A stretch of 64,000 bases of DNA from Ipomoea triloba (taxonomy: Eukaryota; Streptophyta; Magnoliopsida; Solanales; Convolvulaceae): positions 11,040,066 to 11,104,065 of the forward strand of contig NC_044927.1 in the NCBI RefSeq assembly GCF_003576645.1, written 5' to 3'. Position numbers and translations under genes: made by a program. Shown in pieces: positions 1 to 10,392 of the stretch (within the stretch, counting starts at the first letter, position 1; each line of letters opens with the position of its first letter). A model generated the notes under the pieces. It made no database searches. It was not told the origin of the DNA and was given only the letters and a program-made list of their open reading frames with translations.

Positions 1-996
1 TTGAAGCCCCGAATGTGTACAAGCTACTAAGACTCCGAGAAGGACAATGCTATCGGGCTTAAGTCCATCTTCCACTTGCATTCTGTCCAGACATTCAATT
101 GCTTTCTTGGCAAAGCCATGTATCCCAAACCCTCGAATCATTGCTGCCCATGAATGCTTAGTCCTTTTAGGCATGGCCTCAAACACTTCCACAGCTGTGT
201 GAATACACCCACACTTAGCATACATATCAACAAGGGCAGTCCCAACGAATGCGTCGGACTCTAGCCAGTTTTTCTGCTTCTTGATGTACTCGTGGATCCA
301 TTTCCCTTGATCAAGAGCCCCTATATTAGCACAAGCTGCAAGTCCCGAAGTCACACAAAACTCATCAGGCTCAACTCCATGCACAAACATCCCTTGTAAT
401 ACACTCAGCGCCTTAGAGGCCAAACCATTTCTAATGTATCCACTAATAAGAACATTAGCTTGAAAAACATCTATGCTAGCAATTTCGTCAAACACTTGCT
501 GAGCATCATCTAAAACCTTACATCCTGCATAAAACCTTATCAACGCGGTCTGCACGTGAGGATCAGAGAAAGACAGAGAATTTTTTACTACCAAACTGTG
601 TATTTGCTTACCCTCAGGCACTAGAAAGCCATTTGAACAAGCAATGAGAACAAACGGAAAGGTATAGTTATCAGGCGAGAGAGGCTCATTATTGCGTACC
701 AATAGGTTGAAGTAGTGCAAGGTCAAATGGGGTTGCAAGCTATCAGAGTAGGCCCTGATGAGTGTGTTGTAGATAAACAAATTGGGCATTTGGGTTTGGG
801 TGAAGAGCTGAGAGGCATAGGAAAGGTCACGAAAATTAGACAGGGCACAAAAGTCCAGGAGTTTGCTAACGGCATAGGTGTTGCGGTGGAGACCACATGT
901 GATGAAAATGGCGTGAACAACTTTGAATTGGTGCATGTTCCCGCACCGCTGTGCAAGTGACATGCACCAGTTCCATACCCTGAAGCTCTGGCTCAT
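1..996 (-). CDS. PLS-class pentatricopeptide repeat protein, 3' end beyond the window
   Basis: The minus strand is open for 332 codons from an ATG at 996 to the window edge with no stop, so the C-terminus is missing. The first in-frame ATG after upstream stops begins MSQSFRVWN. The translation shows PLS repeats: LFIYNTLIRAYS, NVLISGYIRNG, TALVDMYAKCG, SWAAMIRGFGIHG and VLLGVLVACTHSGL. The last matches the region just before the E domain of PLS-class PPR proteins. Such proteins bind organellar RNA and usually act in C-to-U editing or RNA processing in plastids or mitochondria. Whether E or DYW domains follow cannot be seen. No intron is evident, as is usual for this family. The organelle and target are unknown; the family call is secure, the specific orthologue is not. 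Confidence 0.93.
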   Translation of the reverse strand, partial: MSQSFRVWNWCMSLAQRCGNMHQFKVVHAIFITCGLHRNTYAVSKLLDFCALSNFRDLSYASQLFTQTQMPNLFIYNTLIRAYSDSLQPHLTLHYFNLLVRNNEPLSPDNYTFPFVLIACSNGFLVPEGKQIHSLVVKNSLSFSDPHVQTALIRFYAGCKVLDDAQQVFDEIASIDVFQANVLISGYIRNGLASKALSVLQGMFVHGVEPDEFCVTSGLAACANIGALDQGKWIHEYIKKQKNWLESDAFVGTALVDMYAKCGCIHTAVEVFEAMPKRTKHSWAAMIRGFGIHGFAKKAIECLDRMQVEDGLKPDSIVLLGVLVACTHSGLQ

Positions 997-1726
997 CACC
1001 TCGTGGCGGAGTTTGATCAAGCGAGTCATATGCATGCTTATCTAGTGTCCACATCTATATATACACATAAAAACAAAATAGTTTGTCAAAAATAGAAAGT
1101 GCTATTTTCCTGACAAAAAATAAAGCAATCATAAGCAGATTCAAGCCATGCTTCAGCTTTCATCAAGATGAAGTCACACATACCCTTCCTTCAATGGATG
1201 CTTGAGTTCCAATGCTGACCAAAGCACATTAAGTTGCCTGTGCAGAATTGATGCTTAGAGTAAGATTCTCATTCCTTTCCTCAGGCTTGAGTTTTTTCTT
1301 CATATTTATTGGTTCTTCATCAATTGTTCCAAGTATAGTAAGCGTTTTAAATTCCCTGCATCAAGTAAAGGGAAAAAAGTAGTGATATTAAATTACAAAT
1401 TTTGATTAAACAAAGGGAGTAACAAAAAATTAAGAATACACTGAGGATCACAAAATAAGAACTCCATCATTGGCAACCTCAAATAGATTATATGTACTTT
1501 ATTAGTTCAACTTGAGTAAAAAAAAGAATTTCTTATTTTCAAATTTCAATATATATTATAATGTTTGAGTTTTGATTATACATTTATAGTTTGCATTAAA
1601 AAACCATGATATCTTTTGTTTAAAATTAAAATTAAAATTTAAAAAAATAATAATAATAATAATAAAATTCTAGCACTAATACTTATTTGATTGCAGCAAG
1701 ACAATACTTGAATGTTCATTGCAAAA

Positions 1727-1758
<32 letters not shown>

Positions 1759-2325
1759 AATACACACATACATACATACACACACATGTAGATGTATAGA
1801 GTGCAAACTAATTGCTTATGTTGATAATTGATATCTATTCAATATTATGGGCAATAGGTATAAATGCTTCTTGGGCTGCCAATAAATAATTACAAAAACA
1901 GCTAAATTTTGCCTTCAACTCCCAAGGTTCTGTTATTGGAAGAGGCAGCTGTTTAAAAAATTTGTTGGGCAGAGCAGAAAATTAATATTTTTGGGTTGCC
2001 AAGCTATACTTTCCACAACTTTAATTAGAAATTTCAGAAACAGTCCATTTTCTAGAAACCTGCTAAAGCACTATAAATTACATGAGAAGATTTGTGACTG
2101 CTAACTTTGACTTCAATGGCTTCCTCAAGCAAATCCATCATCACAGGTGGGTTCTATGGCTCATGATATAGGATTGGTTCCTGACGGTCAAAGGTCGTAG
2201 GATATCTAGTTCTAAATACACATCAGTTTCAATTTCTTTTAACTACAAAAGTGGCCTTCCTTTACTTTGTCTATAATTCTAAATGTGTTGGATTGGTTCC
2301 TAGCATGTCAAAGGTAGTCTATTCA
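997..2325. other. Intergenic region upstream of the PPR gene, with simple repeats
   Basis: This stretch is AT-rich and has no long reading frame. It contains a short AAT run near 1650, a CT run near 1723-1745 passing into TA, and a CA-rich patch to about 1790. A possible terminal exon on the minus strand (1229-1355) is listed separately. Nothing else could be assigned. Confidence 0.6.
1229..1355 (-). other. Possible terminal exon of an unidentified gene
   Basis: On the minus strand, a plausible acceptor (CTTGATGCAG) is followed by 127 bases that stay open for 41 codons after one leading base and end in TAA. The peptide is hydrophilic and ends NSAQAT. I do not recognise it and found no upstream exons with confidence; the hAT element at 2326-5565 could separate it from them. 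It may also be chance. Confidence 0.25.
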
Positions 2326-5300
2326 AGGTTTTAAAAGGCGAATGCGTGCCTTGAGGCATTTTGTAATTTGAGGCGAGGCGTAAGCCTCGAGGCATATTGA
2401 GACGTAAGCCTCAACTTTTACACAGAATATATTAATAAGCTGTAACCAGTATTCATAAGTCTAAAGCAAAGAAGCACATAACAATCCAATATTAAAGTTT
2501 CAAGAAAACACACCACATAACACCAAACATAATATAAGTCTAAAGTAAACAAACACATAACAATTCAATATTAAAGTCATAAACAATCAAACATATCATA
2601 AATCACAATGAAACTTCATCTGAAAAATCATTGTAGTCTATAGGCTCATCATCCTTATTTCCACTTCCACCATCATAATCAATATCTTCCCATTCATCTT
2701 CATCAATTAGCATCAACTTTTCATTCCCCTTACTTGACCCTTTTGCACTAGCACTAGCCTTCTTGCTTGAGGATGAAATTGGTTGAGTTTGAGTTGCTTG
2801 TGATGGCTCTCCCTCAAAAACATCAACATTAAAGTCATCTACACATAGATGGGGAGCATCTTCATCATTTTCACCCACAAGCCCTTCATCATCCGACGGC
2901 AACTCATCAATCAACAAGCTATCTTCATCATTTCTTAAGGATTTCAACTTCAAGCGTCTATCCTTCAACTTCTTGTTGTATAGAATATAAACCAAAGCAT
3001 TCATCCTTGTAGTGGTCAAACGATTTCTTCTTTTGGTGTGCACTTGATTGAATGAACTCCAATTGCGCTCACATCCTGATGAAGAACAAGTGAGGCCTAG
3101 CACTTTAACAGCAAACTTTTGAAGCTCGGGAGTCTCATCTCCATATTGAGTCCACCATTTAACTAAAAAAATAATAATATTAACTATTAAGTATTTGAAT
3201 TGACTATAATTAATTAACATTCATATTTAACTATTTAAGTAAGGATTTAAACTTTAACTTACCAGGAGTTCTTTTGTAGACAGTGTTCTTAGCTTGAGCT
3301 AACCCAAAAAATCCTTCTCGACTGTGGAAAGCACTACATTGTAGGTCAGCTTTCTCCATGTCATCTCGATTGGGTATGAGCTTGTCTAGACAATGGAATA
3401 AGCCAAGCTTGATCTCTGGATGTGTAGAAAAATCAGGAGAATAATGGCAGCGGGGATTTAGATAGTAGGCAGCTGCATGCAAATGTCGGTGCATCTGAAA
3501 ATTCCATTTTTCATCAATGATCTCCCATATCTCCTTGTAATCTTTTTCTTCTCCACCCAAGTTTTTTGCTATCTTTTCTTTGGCTTCATCCATAGCATTA
3601 TAAAGAAAACCCATAGCAGGCTCTTTGCCTCCATCTACTAGCCTCAACACTTTAACCAATGGTCTTGTGGTCTTGATAGCATAAATCAAACTAGGCCAAA
3701 AGTTGTTATCCTTCAAAATTATTTTTCTAACTTCCTTCCCATCAGCTTTGCTTGCATAATTACTCTTTGTCCACTTTTCAGAAGTGACCATAGCTTCCAA
3801 TGATTGCCTCAACTGATAAATGCTTTGCAACGTCAAATATGCAGTGGCAAATCTAGTGGCAGCCGGCCTAATAAGCTCTCTATTCGTGAATTGTCTCATC
3901 AAGCTCAAGACCCAAGAGTGATTATAAATGTAATTGCTCACTTTCTTTGCCTTGATCAAAGCATTTTTGTGTTGTGGCAATTCTCCAATCTTCTCTAGCA
4001 TTAGATCAAGACAATGTGCAGCACATGGAGTCCAATATAAATGCTTTCTTTTCTCCATAAGCATTAACCCCGCTGCTCGATAGTTGCTTGTATTATCAGT
4101 TATCACTTGAACCACAAGTTCTTCTCCAACTTCCTCAACAACTTCATCAAGCAACCGAAACAACAATTTAGCATCCTTAACATGTTCAGAAGCATCAACA
4201 CATTTTAGAAAAACTGTGCCACTAGAATTATTAACAAGGAAATTAATTAGACTCCTATGTCTAACATCTTGCCAACCATCAGACATGATTGAAACTCCAG
4301 TTAATGACCAATGTACTCTTAATGTCATTAACTAATTCTTCGGTTGTCTTTAATTCTTCCTTCAAAATCCACGTCTTAAGATCATACATGCTAGGAGGCT
4401 TAAATCCCCGACCATATGCACCAACTGACCGAAGCATGTTAACAAACGAAGGACTCCTTGCCACATTGAAAGGTATTGCATTTTCATAGAAAAACCTCCC
4501 AATATCTAAACAAACTTGTTGGTGTAGTTCTTTTGCATTTTGAGGTTTAAGCCTTGACAACCCTCCTTTGATAACTTTTTGACAAATATTACATGTGACA
4601 CATTTGTAAGGCTTCCTTTCTCCACCTTCATGAATTAATTCAACACAATGATTCCAAGCCGGATCTCTTCTTGCACCCATATTCACTCCAAGATTTCCTA
4701 CACCACTCCTTGCACTACTCTTCTTTGAACGATTTACCATTGTTATAAACAATCAACCTACAAATAATTAATACTAATTTAATATTCAAACAATTAAAAA
4801 AATGAATATTGAAAAAAATCAATTAATCAAAGTGTGGCAGTGTTGGCAGTGTAGCACAATGCCACAATATATATTATACACACACACAATTAAACAGATG
4901 AATATCATCTGTAGACTGTAATAGGCTAACAACAACATCATCATCATCATAATAATAATAATAAGGGTTAGTCATTGCCTACGTCAGTGACATTGTCACT
5001 TGGCAGTGTGGTGGCACACTGCCACACTATATATATACACACACAATAAACACTATATATCTATATAGTTAATCTGTACAAGGCTACAAGCTAACAACAT
5101 ACACACACACACACACAAAAGAAAAAAAAAAACAATAAGTAAAAAACAACAACTGAACAACGCATTACGTGGAAGGCTTGAAGTCGCCAGAGAGTCCAGG
5201 TCGTCGGAGGTTGCAGGTCGCCGGAGGGTGGAGGTTGCCGGTGGGTGGAGGTCGCCGAAGTCGGACTTGCTGATTTCGTTGGTTTTGCAGAGACGCAGAG

Positions 5301-5565
5301 ACGCACAGAAGATTGAGAAGAGTGAAGGCTAGTTTGGCTTATTCTTTTTAATTTTTTTTAGACTACTATTTTGAATCAAATTAGGGTTGAGTATTGAGTA
5401 TATTTTCTATTGGGATTGGGTCATTTTTATTAGGCTTTAAAAAAATTTTGGACTATGAAAAGGGTTTGGGCTATAGCCTGATCGCCTCAAAATTGCGCCT
5501 CAAACACGCCCTGAGGCGTACGCCTTAGGGCCAAGTTCGTGCACCTCGGCCTAAGGCGATCCTCA
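2326..5565 (-). mobile_element. hAT-superfamily DNA transposon with decayed transposase
   Basis: A minus-strand hAT transposase (2603-4752) lies between two ends rich in GCCT/AGGC motifs. The left end (about 2330-2420) has AAGGCG, GAGGCGAGGCG and GCCTCGAGGC; the right end (about 5470-5560) has GCGCCTCAAAC, GAGGCGTACGCC and GCCTAAGGCG in inverse orientation. These resemble hAT subterminal repeats. Exact terminal inverted repeats and a clean 8-bp target duplication were not resolved, so the boundaries are approximate. Positions 5160-5330 are GC-rich and probably form the 5' leader of the transposase gene. A partial duplication of about 150 bp (around 4840-4925 and 4990-5100) precedes it. Confidence 0.8.
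2603..4752 (-). pseudogene. hAT transposase, frameshifted, one intron
   Basis: Reading from 4752 down, there is an N-terminal BED-type zinc-finger region (CNICQKVIKGGLSRLK), a DUF659/RNase H-like core (TGVSIMSDGW, INFLVNNSSGTVFLKCVD, TPCAAHCLDLMLE) and the C-terminal hAT dimerisation domain (LTCSSSGCERNWSSFNQVHT). A 100-bp intron at 3163-3262 has a GTAAGT donor and a T-rich TAG acceptor and restores the phase into the KWWTQYGDE segment. The zinc-finger part and the core are in different frames around 4279-4328, so a small indel breaks the protein. The finger also lacks the usual RLKxHLAG histidine spacing. The element is probably not autonomous now. Confidence 0.88.
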
Positions 5566-6230
5566 AAGCAAACTTAGTTTTTACCAAAACAAACAGGTTA
5601 CTTTTGCACAAATTTGACAAGCAGAAAAGAGCATTAAGATGATGGAATCAATAATAAAAGCAATGACCCTAGTTTGTCATTCTCTCAACCTAAAGCTTCT
5701 GTTTATGTTCTAGGCAAATGCTATAATTTAATTATAAAACTGTATCTGACAATATGATTTATCTAAATTACATTTTGACAAAGTCGAGACAGAGAAAGCA
5801 GAGTTTTGTATAACTTTATTGCATTTAGAACTTTGTCTATAATTCTAAATACACCTTATGATTCTGGAAGAACTGTGCAACAGGTAAATACTGTGTTCCT
5901 CTATTTCTTTCTAAGCATTTCTATGGATGCACTCATTGATTAACTTTATTTAAATAGGAGTTGCTAGATGAAATTCTTGGAGAGTAACAAACATGAAGAA
6001 GCTGGATAGATTAATTCGTTCGCAGTTGGCCCCCTATCTCATGAGAGCCACCTCAATACTCAACTTCCTCCTCGCACCACTCAGTTGTTGTACCTTTCTA
6101 CATAATCCGCTCAATTCAGATTGTCATCCATCATCCAAACTTAAAATAAAGCCGATCTATAGCGTTAAATTCCACTAAATACAGCACTAAAAGCTAGGAG
6201 CTTGCAAGCCTAAACAGTGCTTTCCACGTA
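5566..6230. other. Intergenic, no gene seen
   Basis: Low-complexity AT-rich DNA. The phrase CTTTGTCTATAATTCTAAAT appears here (near 5832) and also left of the hAT element (near 2264), perhaps a short duplication of the host locus. No coding signal was found. Confidence 0.5.
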
Positions 6231-6990
6231 GTACTGTCAATGCAAGCTAGCACGGCCCACCGCGGAGGCCTAATGTCTTGCGTGCTTTTGCAGGCCGGCC
6301 TGCAAGGCCCTCAGAGTAGGGTTCAGGTGAGCCTAACCTGCCCCAAGCGGGTTGGCAGGCCCTGCACTCCTGCAGGCCAGCCCTCGGTCTTTTTGTTTTT
6401 TTTTTTACAACTAAATAAACTAATAAGTACTCACTAGACAGTAGACAATTTATTTAACAGTACGCAATTTGCCGTAGAAATCAACATTCAACAACATAAT
6501 CAACACCAAAATTACACAAACCTCACAAAAATCTTTACTGCAAATTTCAAACAATTAAGAATTAACAATAAAAAGATTAAAACTGTAATTCATAATAAAA
6601 TAATTATAATTCAAAGTTCAAACAATTAAGAATTAACAATAAAAAAAATCAAAACTGTAATTCATAATTAAATAAATGGAAGGGACGAAGGGTTATGCGG
6701 CTTACTTGAGGATAAGAGGATGTCGGACTGTCGGAGAGGCGGAGAGGAGTCAGCGACGTCGCGCCGAGCTGAAGTCGCGACGGAGTGAACGGACGGAGTT
6801 GCGGTGCTGCTGCTTGCTGGAGTATGGACGCTGGTCCGCTGGTCGATGCAAGTCTTCGTCTCTTTGACGCTGGTCGACTTCAAAAGTTCAAATCAGAGGA
6901 GAATCAGGAGATGATGGCTGCGGGCTGCGGGCTGCGGGCTGCGTGAATTAAAGTTTAGGGTTAAGACAAAAGACTTTGGGGCTTGGGGCT
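6231..6990. mobile_element. Decayed hAT-like deletion derivative (tentative)
   Basis: The left edge, GTACTGTCAATGCAAGC followed by GC-rich GGCC/GCAGGCC motifs to 6390, resembles the ends of the well-defined hAT MITE at 22767-23877. At 6676-6960 lies a CpG-rich patch like the transposase leader in the 2326-5565 hAT element, ending in GCGGGCT repeats near 6920-6945. No target duplication or matching right end was found, so this is a remnant at best. Short open frames within it are not convincing genes. Confidence 0.35.
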
Positions 6991-7125
6991 TGGCAATTGT
7001 TATGCTATGGATCCATCTTTCGGGTCCAAGTTTACGATCATAATTCCATGTTCATAATCTCATTACTCATAACTGTTTACAATTTCATAATTTTACAATT
7101 TTATAGCTTTACATTCACAATTTCA

Positions 7126-7240
7126 TAGTCCTATAGTGACACCCGGTGTCCCGGAAAACACTCTCACATGAATGATGGGAGTGGGTTCGAGTCTCAATGG
7201 AGTCAACTGTTGACTGCGTAGTACTCAAAAAAAAAAGTAT
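7126..7240 (+). mobile_element. tRNA-derived SINE copy
   Basis: The copy has a GTGACACCCGGTGTCCCGG head and a box-B-like GGGTTCGAGTCTCA, followed by a truncated body and an A-run. It matches the SINE family seen at 9668, 25152, 51502 and 56785. It lies just left of the LTR that starts near 7303. Confidence 0.65.
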
Positions 7241-7618
7241 CAAAACTATATATTCAACAGTATAACACAATTTTTGAATATTGAGTAATGTAATTTTGTA
7301 TTGATGGGTAAATACGCATAAAAGACTGATCCGTATAGCTGGTTTGTCAAGAAGTCACCCGATCGGTCCGTCATAGCCATCAACCCGACCAAAATAAATC
7401 ACTTGTGATCAACCATAACGCTCATGCCGACAGGCCTGGTGACAAAATGCTCTTGGATTACCCTTGGAATCGCCCCGACAGAAAGCCACCCGACCAGTCT
7501 ACCGTAGGATGACCAGTCGGTCAAAAGAGTAACGCAACTTGCAAGCCGAAAAACCTAACTTATACAACAAGTAAGGCAATCCAACTTGCGCCTGCAGGGC
7601 GGTGATTGACAACTTGCG

Positions 7619-7780
7619 TAGGGCTGGGCAACACGGTTCTGGTTACCCGAATCGAACCGAACCAAACCGAAAAACCGATCGGTTTATGTTTTAGAAGAAC
7701 CGAATGGTTCGGTTAAAAACCGAACCGAACTGAAAAAGAACGATTTTTTAATTAAATATAAATATATATTATATATAATT

Positions 7781-7854
<74 letters not shown>

Positions 7855-8275
7855 TCTAAACTAGAATGAATTTGGAATTCAATTCCAAATTCATTTCCAA
7901 TTTACTAAACTGGATTCCAGTTACTGGAATGAAATTTCAGTTTTTATTTTTTATTTTTAAATTTGTTTGAATTGTTAATTTGTTATGTTCGTATTTAATA
8001 TTTGGATATTAGACTTTGGATTTGGATGATGTGATGTTTTATGCATAGTTATTACAACACCCCGTTACGTAGCGGTGCCCCCAGACCGCCTTGTCGCCTA
8101 GAAAATGTTAAAATTCGGGGGTCGTAAACCGAACCGAACTAAATCCGAACCGAAACCGAACCGCTTCAAACTGAACTGAAACCGAACCGTACTCTAATGT
8201 TAAACCGAATGGTTAACTTTTTTTAAAATCGAAACTGAAACCGAAACCAAAAAAAAACCGAAATGCCCACCCCTA
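7619..8275. mobile_element. hAT MITE with perfect 8-bp target duplication
   Basis: The ends are TAGGGCTGGGCA and, inverted, TAGGGGTGGGCA. AACTTGCG flanks it on both sides (7611-7618 and 8276-8283). Both arms are rich in AACCGAA/TTCGGTT motifs, and the centre carries a TA tract (7783-7850). It has no coding capacity and is inserted in the LTR of the truncated Ty3/gypsy element. Confidence 0.9.
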
Positions 8276-8833
8276 AACTTGCGGCTCTACAACCTCGACC
8301 AGTCAACGTACGTATAGCCTGCAGAGTGACCGCCTGACCAAGCCAACAAGAAGACACCACGTCAAGCCACTTGCAACTGGTGCATTAAATGCGTAGACTG
8401 ACTTGATTAGTATACATAGGAGGGTCTCCCACTCACTTCTCAGATCCATCTGATTATAACAACTACTCACTAATTGTAATCTCCACCTTGCAACATCAAT
8501 CTACATCGCGGTCTACACCCTGTGTAACTGTTCAATTACAACCTGCGCTTCGTAATAGCAACATGCTCACCCCGCAATTACAACCTGCACTATTCTAGCA
8601 ACCTGCTTGTAACCACTTGCCACTTGGAATACCACTCAGCCTCGGACTGCCCGGTCGCCCTACGGTAAACCGACTGGCTGACCTACGAGCGCTCTCCCAC
8701 TTGTTCACAAACATATATATTCATAGTGTAACCGTAACCCCCGGTTCCATTTACGCTATCATTGGCGCCATCTGTGGGGACCCGAGCGAGACACTATGTC
8801 TGTCCCGTTATTTTTTCACCTTGCTTGTTCAAG

Positions 8834-9295
8834 ATGGCAACCAACAAGAGGAGTCGGAGCCAAGGCTACGTGCAGAGGGAAGGCTCAACCCGTCAGGTTG
8901 GACATCACCCCGACAATATGGCCAAGATGCTCCTCGATGATGATCTACGTTAACAGTTTGACCGGTCGAGAGGCTTGATGAATGAACTCACCTCCAACCA
9001 CGCAAGGCAAGACACACAACCTACCTAACTAGTCGGTCAGAATCCTGACCAGCTGGCTGTACACACAAATTTCCACCCTGCCATTCCGATGCCAATAAAT
9101 GGTGCAGCCAACCCGAATCTTCATATGTCAATGGCGTACGCTATGCTACACCCGACGAGTCAGATGGTGCCCCCAACACCTAGAGCGCTTGGGGGAAACC
9201 CCATTCAAGGTACACCACCGCAGGGATTTGCTCAGTTGTACCAACCGTGGCCTGGGACTCCTTGGTACTATGTCGTGGCACCAACCCCCTGGTGA
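8834..9295 (+). pseudogene. Remnant gag of the Ty3/gypsy element
   Basis: An ATG 53 bases after the primer-binding site opens a frame beginning MATNKRSRSQGYVQREGS that stops after about 40 codons at 8951. A second short proline-rich frame follows (9089-9295, PTPRALGGNPIQGTPPQG). Their position suggests remnants of gag interrupted by stops and deletions. No zinc knuckle, protease or polymerase follows. Confidence 0.5.
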
Positions 9296-9455
9296 TGGTA
9301 ACCCCACAAATTCTTGTTGTAGAACAGTAACAACCGGTAACCCAACCTTCCCAAAGACTCTGGCGAACAAGTAGTAAAGCAGTAGGTTTATTTTATTTTG
9401 AAATTATTTCATTTATATTTCGAAAAACACTTAATATTTTCCAATTTTATTTTGG

Positions 9456-9461
<6 letters not shown>

Positions 9462-9544
<83 letters not shown>
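9462..9544. repeat. (TA)n(TG)n microsatellite
   Basis: About 43 bases of TA repeat pass directly into about 40 bases of TG repeat. The open frames across it are repeat translation only. The flanks 9301-9461 and 9545-9667 hold nothing recognisable. Confidence 0.95.
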
Positions 9545-9547
<3 letters not shown>

Positions 9548-9667
9548 CATATATGAAACCAAATATATATGTACATACTTGACGAATGGCAAAGCATAGA
9601 TATATGAATGCACTCAACAGAATAATAATATTCAAATTACATTCATAATCAAATCAATCAACTAGGT

Positions 9668-9935
9668 AGAGATTATATGCCAAAGACCATGTGGTCTAGT
9701 GGCACCCGGTTTACACTCCCACATGGAAGGTAGTGGGTTCGAACCTCAGTGGAGACGACTGACTCTTTGTACTTCATTAGGTTGAAAAAGTAGTTATGCT
9801 TTGTGCTTCATTAGGTTGAAAATTGTAACAGAGTCAGTGGAGACTGTTGACTCTTTGTGCCATCATTAGATTGAAAAAGTAGTTATGAATAGATACTACA
9901 TTGTAACAGAGTCAGTGGAAGAAAATGTGAAGAAC
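9668..9935 (+). mobile_element. tRNA-derived SINE with duplicated tail
   Basis: The tRNA-like head has GTGGTCTAGTGGCACCCGG (box A region) and GTGGGTTCGAACCTCAG (box B). It is followed by the family body ACTCTTTGTACTTCATTAGG. The body occurs again from about 9845 (GACTCTTTGTGCC...GAAAAAGTAGTTATG) and ends in ACATTGTAACAGAGTCAGT. This is the most complete of the SINE copies in the window. Confidence 0.8.
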
Positions 9936-10009
9936 GTAGCCATCATTATAGGCTAAGTACTTTCGTTTCAAACCACAACATAATGACCATAAATTGTCTA
10001 TTAAACTTG

Positions 10010-10300
10010 CACCACTTAATAGTGCCATAATGGAAAATGTTATTCAGTTTCATTTTATACATACTGTAGTTTTATTTCAACACAACTAAAGTATTATTTC
10101 AATTCAATTACAGTTTCATTTGATAATATAAACACAATATGTGACACAGTTTCTTTTTTATGAACACACAAAAAATACGGGATTTGTTAAAATATAACGC
10201 TAACGCTTCATTACTTAAAGAAACAACGTTGTTTTTGGACCATGGTTCACAAAGCTCTGTGGACCATGATCCACGGTATAACAACCATTCTCATTGTGGG
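10010..10300 (-). repeat. Copy of a dispersed repeat also present at 61020-61730
   Basis: The segment at 10037-10086 (GTTATTCAGTTTCATTTTAT, then CTGTAGTTTTATTTC) is the reverse complement of the unit repeated at 61080-61560. Both copies are followed by a motif with GGACCATGGTTCACA/GTGTGGACCATG. The family is not identified. The interval 9936-10392 holds nothing else. Confidence 0.55.
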
Positions 10301-10392
10301 CGGGTGCAAACTGACCCGTGGGCTTCGCCCCACTTTGATCGCCCTAGTTGCACATAAAAGGGCATGGTGCCCTATTTTGCTACATTTAACAT

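Larger units (their letters stand above)
7303..9300 (+). mobile_element. Truncated Ty3/gypsy LTR element: LTR, primer-binding site and start of gag
   Basis: An LTR-like stretch from about 7303 (TGATGGGTAAAT) to 8761 (...GCTATCA) is followed directly by TGGCGCCATCTGTGGGGA (8763-8780). This resembles the primer-binding site used by Tat/Ogre-type plant Ty3/gypsy elements, which prime with tRNA-Arg. The LTR carries a 657-bp hAT MITE (7619-8275). Downstream only fragments of a gag frame exist, then sequence similarity to any element ceases; no pol and no second LTR were seen. The left LTR edge is uncertain by some bases. Confidence 0.7.

Noticed and set aside
2310..5590. TAGTCTAT / TAGTTTTT as 8-bp duplication of the large hAT element
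   Set aside because: Two mismatches in eight and uncertain element ends, so it gives no real support.
6668..6883. Opposed short frames in the CpG-rich patch
   Set aside because: Arginine/serine-rich translations on both strands of GC-rich DNA, with no family resemblance.
8617..8978. Three overlapping frames of 60-107 codons in the LTR/gag start
   Set aside because: They overlap the LTR end, the primer-binding site and the gag start in different frames. Only the frame from 8834 has a position that makes sense.
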